Shown piece after piece: positions 56,044 through 64,000 of a DNA stretch of 64,000 nucleotides. Source of the DNA: Gemmobacter lanyuensis (GTDB lineage: Bacteria > Pseudomonadota > Alphaproteobacteria > Rhodobacterales > Rhodobacteraceae); NCBI RefSeq assembly GCF_014652355.1, contig NZ_BMYQ01000001.1, positions 742,180 through 806,179 on the forward strand, written 5' to 3'. Positions within the stretch are counted from its first letter, which is position 1, and the number at the start of each line of letters is the position of its first letter. The notes under the pieces were generated by a model. That model was not told the origin of the DNA, searched no databases, and saw only the letters and a program-made list of their open reading frames with translations. The position numbers and the translations under genes were made by a program.

Positions 56044-58584
56044 TCACGCCTTCGGATCGGTCAGCGCAAGGTGTGCGGCGGCAAGACGGGCCTGCGGCAC
56101 GCGATAGGGTGAACAGGACACATAATCAAAGCCCGCACGACGACAAAATGCGATCGATTCGGGGTTTCCGCCATGTTCCCCGCAGATCGACAGGGTAAGA
56201 TTCGCCCGCGTCCGCCGCCCCCGTTCTGCCCCAATCAGCAAGAGCTCTCCAACCCCATCGACGTCGAGAATATGGAAGGGATCTTCGGGGAAAACGCCCT
56301 CTTGGACATAGGTGTTCATGAAGCGCCCGGCGTCATCGCGCGACAGGCCATAGGTCATCTGCGTCAGGTCATTCGTCCCGAAAGACAGGAAGGCCGCATG
56401 CTGGGCAATCTCGCCCGCGCGCAGCGCCGCCCGCGGGGTTTCCACCATGACCCCCAGGCGGTAATCAAAGCTGACGCCGGTCTTGGTCCGCACCGCCGCC
56501 GCCACCGCATCGATACGGGTCTTGACCAGCTCCACCTCGCGCCGGGCCGAAACCAGCGGGATCATGATTTCAGGCACGACAGGTTCGCCCGCGCGGACAG
56601 TTTCGACCGTCGCCTCGAAAATCGCCCGCGCCTGCATGTCGTAGATTTCGGGCAGCACAACGCCCAGCCGCACCCCCCGCATCCCGAGCATCGGGTTGAA
56701 TTCCGACAGCGCCTCGGCCCGTCGCGTGACCTCGGAAAGCGGGCGATCCAGTGCTTCGGCCAGCTCGCGCAGACCCTCGCGCGAATGGGGCAGGAATTCA
56801 TGCAGCGGCGGGTCGAACAGACGGATGCAAACAGGCAAACCCTTCATGATTTCAAAGAGTTGCCCAAAGTCCGCCCGCTGCATCGGCAAAAGCCTTGCCA
56901 GGGCGGCGGCCCGGTCTTTGGGCGTGTCGGCAAAGATCATCTCGCGCATGGCGACCAGACGATCCTCGTCAAAGAACATATGTTCGGTACGGCACAGGCC
57001 AATGCCCTGCGCCCCGAAATCGCGCGCCGTCTGCGCATCAGACGGCGTGTCGGCATTGGCCCGGATACCAATGTCGCGCAGGTCATCCGCCCAGGCCAGC
57101 AGCTGACGGAAGGCATCGTCCTGCGCCGGGGCCAACATCTCGGCCGCCCCCACCAACGCCTCTCCGGTGGTGCCGTCGATGGTGATGACATCGCCCTCGC
57201 GGAACTCGCGCCCGTCCTTGGCCGTCAGACGCTTGTCACGCGTGTCAAGCCGGATGTCCGAGGCCCCGACGATACAGGGCAAGCCGAGGCCCCGCCCGAT
57301 CACCGCCGCATGGCTGGTCATGCCACCACGCTCCGTCAGTACCGCCACGGCGGAATGCATGCCGCGAATATCCTCGGGCGCAGTTTCGCGCCGCACAAGG
57401 ATGCAGGGCTCACCCCGCGCCGCACTCGCCTGTGCCGCCTGCGAGCTGAAAACGATCCGCCCCGTCGCCGCCCCAGGGCTTGCGGCAATCCCCCGGGCAA
57501 AGACATCCCGCGGCCCGCGCGGATCGACCTGCGGATGCAAAAGCTCCGACAGCGCGCGCGGCTCCACCCGCAGCACGGCTTCAGAGGGCGAAATCACCCC
57601 ATCCTTGGCCAGCGCCACCGCAATCTTCAGCCCCGCCCGGGCCGAACGCTGCACCTTGACCGCATCAAGCACCGAAAGCTGCCCATCCTCGATGGTAAAC
57701 TCGATCTGCATCTCCTCGCGCAGACGGCGACGACACACCTCGCCATGGCGCAGCAAATCGGCAAAGAGATCGGGTGCCAGTTCCTCAAGCGATGGACCCC
57801 GCTTGTCACGCGTCAGGTAAATCGCCTCCCCCCGCGTCAGCGCGTCACGCCCCTGGCTCTGGCCCAGATAGCGCCCCTTGACCTGGGCATCCCCCGTGAC
57901 CGGATCGACAAACTGGATCACGCCCGAACCGGAAATCCCCTGCCCGATCCCCTGCGCCATCTGCTGGACAACCAGCCCGAGCCCCGCCTCGGCAGGCGCC
58001 CCCTTGGCCTGCCGCAACAGCCGCGCCGTCGTCCCCTCCCAGGCCCGGGCCATCGAGCGCAAGACATCTGCAAGCTGCCGCGCCGGGTCTTCGGGAAAAG
58101 GCTCGTCCATCTCGATCTGATAGGTCCGCAGCGCATCGCGCAGCGCCTGGGCCGAAGGCTCCACCCCTTCGAACATGTCAGGATCAAGCCGCGCCACATG
58201 CACCGCATAGCCCTGCACGAACCGCAGATAGAGCGCATCCGCCGCCGCCTGCCCATGCCGCTGCGCCAGACGATCATGCCGCGCCATGTTGAAGCCGATA
58301 TTCAGAATGGTTGCAGGCCCACCCCAATCCGGGTTTTCTGGTGACGGCCGCACCGAAATCAGCGGGTCCGCCCCGAAATGGGCAAGAATGGCGCGACAAT
58401 CAACCATCTGCCCCGAGGCAATGGCCCGCACGACATACGCGGGCAAGGCGACCGTCTCGGGCACCGGCAACTCCAGCCGGATCAGGCGCTGCAAACATTT
58501 TGCGCGCCACCCATGCTGCTCACGCGTGATCTGCGCGCTTGGCGTGATGACGGAAAAATCAGTAAGAAGCTCGGTTTTCTGCAC
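56044..58584 (-). CDS. ppdK: Pyruvate phosphate dikinase-like PEP-utilising enzyme
   Basis: An 846-residue three-domain enzyme. The N-terminal ATP-grasp part has VSVRSG-like ISVRPSPENPDWGGPATILN. The swivelling phosphohistidine domain has LTERGGMTSHAAVIGRGLGL near residue 420. The C-terminal PEP/pyruvate TIM barrel has GIGLCRTEHMFF, FNPMLGMRGVRLG, VMVETPRAA and LSFGTNDLTQMTYG. It should interconvert pyruvate and PEP. The N-terminus lacks the usual GGKGANL motif; HGWRAKCLQRLIRLELPVP stands there instead. The GTG start at 58584 is favoured because a longer frame reads through repeat copy D. Confidence 0.88.
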   Translation of the reverse strand: MQKTELLTDFSVITPSAQITREQHGWRAKCLQRLIRLELPVPETVALPAYVVRAIASGQMVDCRAILAHFGADPLISVRPSPENPDWGGPATILNIGFNMARHDRLAQRHGQAAADALYLRFVQGYAVHVARLDPDMFEGVEPSAQALRDALRTYQIEMDEPFPEDPARQLADVLRSMARAWEGTTARLLRQAKGAPAEAGLGLVVQQMAQGIGQGISGSGVIQFVDPVTGDAQVKGRYLGQSQGRDALTRGEAIYLTRDKRGPSLEELAPDLFADLLRHGEVCRRRLREEMQIEFTIEDGQLSVLDAVKVQRSARAGLKIAVALAKDGVISPSEAVLRVEPRALSELLHPQVDPRGPRDVFARGIAASPGAATGRIVFSSQAAQASAARGEPCILVRRETAPEDIRGMHSAVAVLTERGGMTSHAAVIGRGLGLPCIVGASDIRLDTRDKRLTAKDGREFREGDVITIDGTTGEALVGAAEMLAPAQDDAFRQLLAWADDLRDIGIRANADTPSDAQTARDFGAQGIGLCRTEHMFFDEDRLVAMREMIFADTPKDRAAALARLLPMQRADFGQLFEIMKGLPVCIRLFDPPLHEFLPHSREGLRELAEALDRPLSEVTRRAEALSEFNPMLGMRGVRLGVVLPEIYDMQARAIFEATVETVRAGEPVVPEIMIPLVSARREVELVKTRIDAVAAAVRTKTGVSFDYRLGVMVETPRAALRAGEIAQHAAFLSFGTNDLTQMTYGLSRDDAGRFMNTYVQEGVFPEDPFHILDVDGVGELLLIGAERGRRTRANLTLSICGEHGGNPESIAFCRRAGFDYVSCSPYRVPQARLAAAHLALTDPKA

Positions 58585-58649
58585 TGCGGCACCCTTCTGT
58601 TGACCGCAGCATAAACAGATCGAACCTTCGCGCAAGAACCTGCATGAAA

Positions 58650-58713
58650 AGGGGGGCTGTCTGCCCCCCTCGGCCTTCGGCCTCACCCCCCGAGGATATT
58701 TCAACAACGGGAA
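58650..58713 (+). repeat. GAGGATATTT two-hairpin repeat, copy D
   Basis: GGGGGG-CTGTCTG-CCCCCC, GGCC-TTC-GGCC, CCCCCCGAGGATATTT and the tail CAACAACGGGAA. It lies in the gap upstream of the ppdK-like gene and faces copy E. It is the only copy not directly after a stop codon. Confidence 0.85.
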
Positions 58714-58736
58714 GAGGCAGTGCGATTTCCTTCAAA

Positions 58737-58787
58737 TTCCCGTTGGACAAATATCCTCGGGGGTCCGGGGGCAGACAGCCCCCGGCC
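58737..58787 (-). repeat. GAGGATATTT repeat, copy E (single hairpin)
   Basis: On the minus strand it starts 5 bp after the glyS stop: CCGGGGG-CTGTCTG-CCCCCGG, then CCCCCGAGGATATTT and the tail GTCCAACGGGAA. The middle GGCC hairpin is missing. Its tail matches copy D, giving an inverted pair with D. Confidence 0.85.
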
Positions 58788-58791
58788 TTTA

Positions 58792-61074
58792 TCACCCCTC
58801 CACCTTGGTCAGGTCGGCGACCTGAGCGACAAGGGCGCGGATGCGGTGCAACAGGTTCAGGCGGTTCCGGCGGACAATCTGATTGTCGCTGTTCACCTGC
58901 ACGGCGGTGAAGAAGGCATCGATCGGCGCACGGAGGCGGGCCATGGCGGCCATGGCGGCGGCGAAATCCTCTTTGGCCATGGCGGGTGTGATTGCGGCCT
59001 CGCCAGCGTCGAGGGCGGCGAAGAGGGCACGTTCCTCTTCGGTTTCTGCAAATTTCACATCGGCGCCGAAGGAGTATTCCACGCCGTCCTTGGCCTCGGC
59101 CTGGCTGAGGATATTGTTCGCGCGTTTGAAGCCTTGCAGCAGATTGGTGCCGTCTTCCGTTGCGAGGAAGGCGCCGAGCGCTTCGGCCCGTTTGACCAGT
59201 AACGTCAGGTCGTCATTGCCCGGCATGGCAAGGCAAGCATCGATCACGTCATGGCGGGTGCCTTGATCGCGCAGGAAGACCTTCAGGCGGTCGTGGAAGA
59301 AGGAGAGGAGGCTCACTTCATCGCGCTCGGCTTCAAAATTAATCTTATGCGTTTCTTTGAGCGCGGTCGCTTCATCAAATTTGCCCTGTGCCTCTAGGGA
59401 ACGTGAGGCCAAATCTACGACAAGGAATTTCTTGAAGTTCCTGAGCATTGCGGCAGCGTGCTCGGTGCTACTGCCTTCCCGATTGGACCAAAGCGCAATC
59501 CATTCCTCTTGTGTGCCAGACGCCAACTTGTCGAACGCTCGGTCCAAGAGGTCAAGAATTGCCTTCGCAAATACTGCCTCTAACCCAACCCGCACCCCGT
59601 TCCCCAGCACCAGCCGGATCACGCCAAGCGCGGCGCGGCGCAGGGCGAAGGGGTCTTTGCTGCCCGTGGGTTTCTCGTCAATCGCCCAGAAGCCGGTCAG
59701 CGTGTCGATCTTGTCGGCCAGCGCCACCGCGACCGAGATGGACTCAGCGGGCACGGCGTCCGAGGGGCCGAGGGGGGAGTAATGGTCGCGCGCGGCATTG
59801 GCGATGGCCTCGGGTTCGCCCGCCTCCAGCGCGTAATAGCGGCCCATCGTCCCTTGTAATTCGGGGAATTCACCGACCATGGCCGAGCGGAGGTCGAGCT
59901 TGGCGAGTTTCGCCGCGCGTTCTGCCTGGGCCGGGTCGGCACCGACAAGGGGCGCAATTTCGCGCGCGAGGGCGGCGATCCGGGCGATGCGGTCGGACTG
60001 GCTGCCGAGCTTGTTGTGGAAGGTCACGGACTTGAGGCCCTCTTCCCATTCGCCCATGCCCGCCTTGGCAACGCGCAGGTCATTTTCCCAGAAGAACCGC
60101 GCATCGCTGAGACGCGCAGACAGCACCTTGAGATTGCCCTTAAGGATCGTCGCGCCGTGATCGGCGGTTTCGCGGTTGGCGACGGTCACGAAGCCTTCGA
60201 TCCGCCCGGTCTTGGGGTTCTTGACCGAGAAGAACTTCTGATGTTCGCGCATCGAGGTTTGCAGCACCTCGGGCGGCAGATGCAGGAAGTCTTCGCCAAT
60301 CGACCCCATCAGGACCACCGGCCATTCGACAAGACCGGCCACTTCGGCCAGTAGCGCGGCATCGGGCACAAGTTCCAGCCCGCGGGCGAAGGCCTGGTTC
60401 TGGGCATCGTTCCAGATCGCGGCCTCGCGCTCGGCGCTGTCGAGCATGACATGGGCGCGGCGCAGTTTGGTGGCGTAGTCATCGAACGACGTCACGGCAA
60501 AGCGCGCGGGCGCCATGAAGCGGTGGCCGCCGGTGGTGTTCCCGGCCTCGATCCCGTCAACGTTCAGCGGCACGATCTGGGCGCCGGCCTCATCCACCAG
60601 AATGCAGAGGATCGAATGGAGCGGCCGCACCCAGCGCAGCGCGCCGCTGCCCCAGCGCATCGATTTCGGCCAGGGGAAGTTGCGGATCGTACGCTCCAGC
60701 ACTTCGGCCACGATGTCGGCCGCCGCGCGACCGGGCTTTTCAATCGCGGCGAAATAGACTTCGGCCTTTTTGTCGGCACGCTTTTCAAGCTGGTCAAGCG
60801 TAAGACCGGTCGAGCGCAGGAAGCCCTCGATCGCCGCGGCCGGGGCATCGGTGCGCGGGCCTTTGCGTTCTTCGCGCACGGCGCGGCTTTGCGCGCTGAG
60901 GCCGGTGAGCGAGAGCGTCAGCCGCCGCGGGGTCGAGAAAGCGCCCGCGCTTTCATAGGTCAGCCCGGCGTCGACCAGCCCGTCCGTCACAAGCTTGCGG
61001 AGGTTTTCACGCGCCGCGGCCTGCATCCGGGCGGGGATTTCTTCGGAGAAGAGTTCGATGAGTAGGTCGGACAT
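58792..61074 (-). CDS. glyS: Glycyl-tRNA synthetase beta subunit
   Basis: A 760-residue subunit that, with GlyQ, charges tRNA-Gly. It begins MSDLLIELFSEEIPARMQ (family start) and contains EERKGPRTDAPAAAIEGFLR, VEWPVVLMGSIGEDFL and SVALADKID-like VALADKIDTLTGFWAI. Near the C-terminus are SFFHDRLKVFLRDQGTRHDV and the anticodon-binding-like end. It is some 70 residues longer than E. coli GlyS (689). Codons for about residues 495-580 (bases 59331-59590) are AT-rich and use TTA, CTA and AGG, unlike the rest. The frame is unbroken. Confidence 0.96.
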   Translation of the reverse strand: MSDLLIELFSEEIPARMQAAARENLRKLVTDGLVDAGLTYESAGAFSTPRRLTLSLTGLSAQSRAVREERKGPRTDAPAAAIEGFLRSTGLTLDQLEKRADKKAEVYFAAIEKPGRAAADIVAEVLERTIRNFPWPKSMRWGSGALRWVRPLHSILCILVDEAGAQIVPLNVDGIEAGNTTGGHRFMAPARFAVTSFDDYATKLRRAHVMLDSAEREAAIWNDAQNQAFARGLELVPDAALLAEVAGLVEWPVVLMGSIGEDFLHLPPEVLQTSMREHQKFFSVKNPKTGRIEGFVTVANRETADHGATILKGNLKVLSARLSDARFFWENDLRVAKAGMGEWEEGLKSVTFHNKLGSQSDRIARIAALAREIAPLVGADPAQAERAAKLAKLDLRSAMVGEFPELQGTMGRYYALEAGEPEAIANAARDHYSPLGPSDAVPAESISVAVALADKIDTLTGFWAIDEKPTGSKDPFALRRAALGVIRLVLGNGVRVGLEAVFAKAILDLLDRAFDKLASGTQEEWIALWSNREGSSTEHAAAMLRNFKKFLVVDLASRSLEAQGKFDEATALKETHKINFEAERDEVSLLSFFHDRLKVFLRDQGTRHDVIDACLAMPGNDDLTLLVKRAEALGAFLATEDGTNLLQGFKRANNILSQAEAKDGVEYSFGADVKFAETEEERALFAALDAGEAAITPAMAKEDFAAAMAAMARLRAPIDAFFTAVQVNSDNQIVRRNRLNLLHRIRALVAQVADLTKVEG

Positions 61075-61085
61075 GGGCTTCTCCG

Positions 61086-61172
61086 TCAATCGCGTCTGGC
61101 CATGGGGATCATGCGTTTCTTGGGCGGGTCCGCATCCGGCAGGCCCCGATGGACTGCCGGGCGGGCGGTCAT
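61086..61172 (-). CDS. 28-residue start-stop-coupled micro-ORF upstream of glyS
   Basis: ATG at 61172 overlaps the stop of the preceding membrane protein gene by 4 bp (ATGA), and the TGA at 61086 is 11 bp before the glyS ATG. The product ends in a basic PPKKRMIPMARRD. It fills the whole gap between two genes, so it may be a real small protein or a coupling ORF. Expression and conservation are unknown. Confidence 0.4.
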   Translation of the reverse strand: MTARPAVHRGLPDADPPKKRMIPMARRD

Positions 61173-61678
61173 TTCATAACATCCGCGGTCGGATCGACCT
61201 TGAGCGTCTCGTTCAGCTGGTGCCATGCATAGGCGGCGCCATCGGGGAAGACCGCGACCACACGGTCCACGCCCGGCACGATGTCGCGCACGGAAAGGAA
61301 GGCGATTGCCTCGCCGGTTTCCAGTGCCTGACCGATGCGGACGGCATCGAAACAATCGAACCAGCCGGGGGCGATCAGCGGCTCGGCCGCTTCATAGACC
61401 TTGTAGGTCTCGGTCAGCATGGCCTGCGACAGGGGCGTGTGGAAACAGGCCCGGAACCGCAGGGGCGAGCTGTCGGAATCGATGCCGGTCACGCCGTCGG
61501 CCAAAATGACCTCGGGCTCGGCGCCGAGGATCGGGGTCAGGACGATTTCCTGACCGGGGGTGAAGGCTGCATCATGGTAATAGGCATAGCTCTGGGTCCA
61601 CCAGACCCCTGCCCCCGCGATGGCCGCCGTCAGAACCAAGCCCGCTGCCAGCATCTTGCCGCTTACGCCTCCGCTCAT
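61169..61678 (-). CDS. Membrane-anchored protein of unknown function between glyQ and glyS
   Basis: A 169-residue protein with one N-terminal membrane helix (MLAAGLVLTAAIAGAGVWW) and a periplasmic domain with two Cys (FRACFHTPLS, WFDCFDAVRI) likely paired. It resembles a family I recall only from Rhodobacteraceae glyQ-glyS loci (DUF6446); this needs checking. The ATG at 61678 is 2 bp after the glyQ stop codon. Why a membrane protein sits between two tRNA synthetase subunits is unknown. Confidence 0.75.
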   Translation of the reverse strand: MSGGVSGKMLAAGLVLTAAIAGAGVWWTQSYAYYHDAAFTPGQEIVLTPILGAEPEVILADGVTGIDSDSSPLRFRACFHTPLSQAMLTETYKVYEAAEPLIAPGWFDCFDAVRIGQALETGEAIAFLSVRDIVPGVDRVVAVFPDGAAYAWHQLNETLKVDPTADVMK

Positions 61679-61680
61679 CT

Positions 61681-62625
61681 TCACGCCTGTGCCGCGGCGG
61701 ACCAGCCGCCTGCTTCGGTCTGCACGAAGGCATCGGCGCATTTTTTGGCCAATGCGCGCACGCGCCCGATATAGGCCTGACGTTCCGTGACCGAGATCAC
61801 ACCCCGGGCATCGAGCAGGTTGAACAGGTGGCTCGCCTTGATGCACTGGTCGTAGGCGGGATGGGCCATGATGATGCGCTTGCCGGAATTGGCATCCTGC
61901 GGGTCAAAGGCCAGCAGGCGTTCGCATTCGGCCTCGGCGTCCTTGAAATGCTGGAACAGCATCTCGGTGGTGGCGCCGTTGAAGTTATGGCGGCTGTATT
62001 CTTCTTCCGTCTGGCGGAAGATGTCGCCGTATTTCAGCGGAATGGGGCTGTCGGGATCGTTGAAGGGCATGTCCATGACATGGTCAATCCCCAGCACATA
62101 CATGGCCAGACGTTCCAGACCATAGGTCAGCTCGCCCGAAACCGGCTTGCAGTCATGGCCGCCGACCTGCTGGAAATAAGTGAATTGCGACACTTCCATG
62201 CCGTCGCACCAGACCTCCCAGCCCAGCCCCCAGGCGCCCAGCGTGGGGCTTTCCCAGTCGTCTTCGACGAAGCGGATGTCATGCAGGCTGGTGTCGATCC
62301 CGATGGCCTCGAGGCTGCCAAGATAGAGATCCTGCAGATCCGGCGGGCTCGGTTTGATCAGCACCTGATATTGATAATAGTGCTGCAGGCGGTTGGGGTT
62401 TTCGCCATAGCGCCCGTCGGTCGGCCGGCGCGAGGGCTGGACATAGGCCGCAGCCCAGGGGGTCGACCCCAGCGAACGCAGGGTGGTGGCCGGGTGGAAG
62501 GTGCCCGCGCCAACCTCCATGTCATAGGGCTGCAGCACCGCGCAGCCCTTGGCGCCCCAGTAGGTCATCAGGCGCAGGATGATTTCCTGAAAGCTGCGGG
62601 GCGTGGTCACGGCGGCGGCGGTCAT
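61681..62625 (-). CDS. glyQ: Glycyl-tRNA synthetase alpha subunit
   Basis: A 314-residue class II synthetase core. It has [60 protein letters not shown] and [20 protein letters not shown] (20 residues). With GlyS it forms the heterotetramer found in many bacteria. It is the first gene of glyQ / membrane protein / micro-ORF / glyS, with 165 bp to the divergent gene at 62791. Confidence 0.97.
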   Translation of the reverse strand: MTAAAVTTPRSFQEIILRLMTYWGAKGCAVLQPYDMEVGAGTFHPATTLRSLGSTPWAAAYVQPSRRPTDGRYGENPNRLQHYYQYQVLIKPSPPDLQDLYLGSLEAIGIDTSLHDIRFVEDDWESPTLGAWGLGWEVWCDGMEVSQFTYFQQVGGHDCKPVSGELTYGLERLAMYVLGIDHVMDMPFNDPDSPIPLKYGDIFRQTEEEYSRHNFNGATTEMLFQHFKDAEAECERLLAFDPQDANSGKRIIMAHPAYDQCIKASHLFNLLDARGVISVTERQAYIGRVRALAKKCADAFVQTEAGGWSAAAQA

Positions 62626-62790
62626 CTTCTACCTCTTCGCAAAGCAGTGTCTCCATAGGAGACGGGCGCCGAGGCGTCAATGCGGGCACGCTCGCGCAAC
62701 TGTCAGAATCCATCAGACCTTCGTCGTTTGCATGGGTCGCCCGCAGCGTGTAACGGTCAGGTCAGGCAGTTTGACGGGACCGTGACAAGA

Positions 62791-64000
62791 ATGATGCAAG
62801 TGATTTACGGGCTGGTGCTTTGCGCGGCGTTGGCCCTGCCTTCCGCAGCTGCGGCGCAGGACCAGATCTGGCTTCAGATCGAGGCACAGCCCACTCTCAA
62901 TGAGGCGTCCGACCGCGCGCAGGCCTATGCGGCTCTGTTTCCCGATGTGTCGGGGTTCTCCACCGGGGGGTGGTATGCCATCGCGCTGGGGCCGTTTCAG
63001 GATCGTGCCGCCGCCGAAGACCGCCTGCGGCAGCTGAAATCCGAAGGGCTGATCCCGCGCGACAGCTTTATCGCCTCGGGCGGGGATTACCGCGCGCCCT
63101 TCTGGCCTGCGGGGCAGTCTGCCCCTGTCGTGGCGCTGTCCGATCCGGGTGACACCCCTCTCGTCGCCGCCGAACCCGCCCCGCTGTCCAGCACGGAAAC
63201 CCCGGAGGAGGCCCGTGCGGCCGAAGCGGCCCTGCCCCCCGAAGCACGCCAGAAGCTGCAGGCCGCGCTACAATGGTTCGGCCATTACGATGGCAAAATC
63301 GACGGGTCTTTTGGCGCGGGCACCCGGCGCAGCATGGCCGATTGGCAGACCGAGCAGGGAGAAGAGCCGACGGGTATCCTGACCAGCACCCAAAGACAAA
63401 GCCTTGTCGCGGCCTATGATCAGGCACAGGCCGAGCTGGGCCTTGCCACCCAGACCGAGACCGAGGCCGGGATCGAGATCACCCTCCCGACCGCACTTGT
63501 AGAATTCGACCATTATGAACCTCCATTCGTTCACTTCCGGGCCAAGAACGGTTCCGAGGTGCAGGTCATCCTGATTTCGCAGCCCGGCGACCAATCCACG
63601 CTTTATGGCCTTTACGACGTGCTGCAAACGCTCGAGATCATGCCTGTCGAGGGGGAGCGTTCCAGGTCCGAGGCGTCATTCACCATCGACGGACGCAGCG
63701 CGACCCGCGCGACCCATGCCTATGCCGAACTGTCAAAGGGTCTGGTCAAGGGCTATATCCTGGTCTGGAACCCGAAGGAGGATGCGCGGATGGCGCGCGT
63801 TCTGGCGGCGATGCAGTCCAGCTTCCGCTCGGTGGGCGATACCGCGCTTGACCCGGGGCTTGTCCCGCTCAGCGATGAAACCCGCCGCGGCCTGATGGCC
63901 GGGCTTGAGGTGCGTCGCCCCGTCTTGTCGCGCAGCGGGTTTTATGTGGACGGCAATGGCACTGTCGCCACCGTGGCCGAGGCCGTCGAGGGCTGCAACC
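62791..64000 (+). CDS. Secreted SPOR / peptidoglycan-binding protein with degenerate trypsin-like domain (3' end outside window)
   Basis: The frame is open from the ATG at 62791 to the window end (403 residues). A signal peptide (VIYGLVLCAALALPSAAAA) is followed by a SPOR-like region (about 24-100: WYAIALGPFQDRAAAEDRL). A Pro/Ala linker and a peptidoglycan-binding repeat follow (about 150-210: ALQWFGHYDGKIDGSFGAG). After about 160 further residues a trypsin/HtrA-like domain seems to begin: SRSGFYVDGNGTVATVAEAV, then EGC. In proteases this segment reads GTGF...TNAHVV.GC, so the catalytic His position holds Glu (E397). A catalytically dead protease-fold protein is inferred; the rest of the triad lies beyond the window. 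Confidence 0.75.
   Translation, partial: MMQVIYGLVLCAALALPSAAAAQDQIWLQIEAQPTLNEASDRAQAYAALFPDVSGFSTGGWYAIALGPFQDRAAAEDRLRQLKSEGLIPRDSFIASGGDYRAPFWPAGQSAPVVALSDPGDTPLVAAEPAPLSSTETPEEARAAEAALPPEARQKLQAALQWFGHYDGKIDGSFGAGTRRSMADWQTEQGEEPTGILTSTQRQSLVAAYDQAQAELGLATQTETEAGIEITLPTALVEFDHYEPPFVHFRAKNGSEVQVILISQPGDQSTLYGLYDVLQTLEIMPVEGERSRSEASFTIDGRSATRATHAYAELSKGLVKGYILVWNPKEDARMARVLAAMQSSFRSVGDTALDPGLVPLSDETRRGLMAGLEVRRPVLSRSGFYVDGNGTVATVAEAVEGCN

Noticed and set aside
58585-58707. Longer N-terminus for the ppdK-like protein starting at 58707
   Set aside because: That extension is translated from repeat copy D and has no family similarity; the GTG at 58584 fits better.

Overview
The window looks like a piece of an alphaproteobacterial chromosome, most likely Rhodobacteraceae (Rhodobacter/Gemmobacter-like). 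It is GC-rich throughout, with tightly overlapping genes, a 14-gene nuo cluster carrying extra small genes, a short mitochondrial-type NuoG, the tatABC plus DUF815 ATPase block, and a glyQ / membrane protein / glyS / pyruvate-phosphate-dikinase block. I see no rRNA, tRNA, CRISPR array, transposase, integrase or phage gene.

Layout. 1-6.9 kb: 3' part of an NlpD-like LysM/M23 protein, then (minus) tatA-tatB-tatC-DUF815 ATPase; a small dimeric-barrel-like protein with a WYL regulator (plus); a lone Fe3+/polyamine-type ABC ATPase and an atypical SDR (minus). 7-13 kb (plus): a Hint-domain protein, a small secreted protein, prfC, a GT2-like glycosyltransferase and an RhlE-like helicase. 13-33.5 kb (minus): one long transcription unit, read nuoA-B-C-sulfotransferase-D-E-small membrane protein-F-lipoprotein-micro-ORF-G-lipoprotein-H-I-CMD protein-J-K-L-M-N-birA-coaX-rnj. 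It encodes complex I followed by biotin ligase, pantothenate kinase and RNase J. A 442-bp divergent region separates it from ompW, which has an FNR-type box 57 bp upstream of its start.

34-47 kb: creA, a DegT-type aminotransferase, gph, the glmU-glmS pair, a PNPOx-like protein, an AlkD-like protein, moaA, a LysM protein with a rhodanese, a GntR regulator, a HAD nucleotidase, a small membrane protein and a UbiH-family hydroxylase. 47.9-55.8 kb: two tandem Lrp/AsnC regulators divergent from ilvC, then (minus) folB-folP-glmM-sulfotransferase-GT8, and a SleB hydrolase. 56-64 kb: ppdK-like, glyS, a micro-ORF, a membrane protein and glyQ (minus). The window ends inside a secreted protein with SPOR, peptidoglycan-binding and degenerate trypsin-like regions.

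How the parts connect. The window is mainly housekeeping: respiration, Tat export, UDP-GlcNAc synthesis (glmS, glmM and glmU all present), folate, Moco, branched-chain amino acid synthesis and glycyl-tRNA charging. A second theme is the envelope, with several LysM/SleB/peptidoglycan-binding proteins, two glycosyltransferases and two sulfotransferases. One sulfotransferase is embedded in the nuo operon and the other is fused by spacing to glmM. No complete novel defence or mobile system is visible.

The most interesting unexplained signal is a dispersed family of two-hairpin elements with a constant CCCCCGAGGATATTT tail. There are five copies at four loci. Four of the five sit directly after a stop codon, and one locus is an inverted pair. 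Other points are an AT-rich, codon-atypical segment inside glyS, two start-stop-coupled micro-ORFs, an SDR with both catalytic Tyr and Lys replaced, and a probable pseudoprotease.
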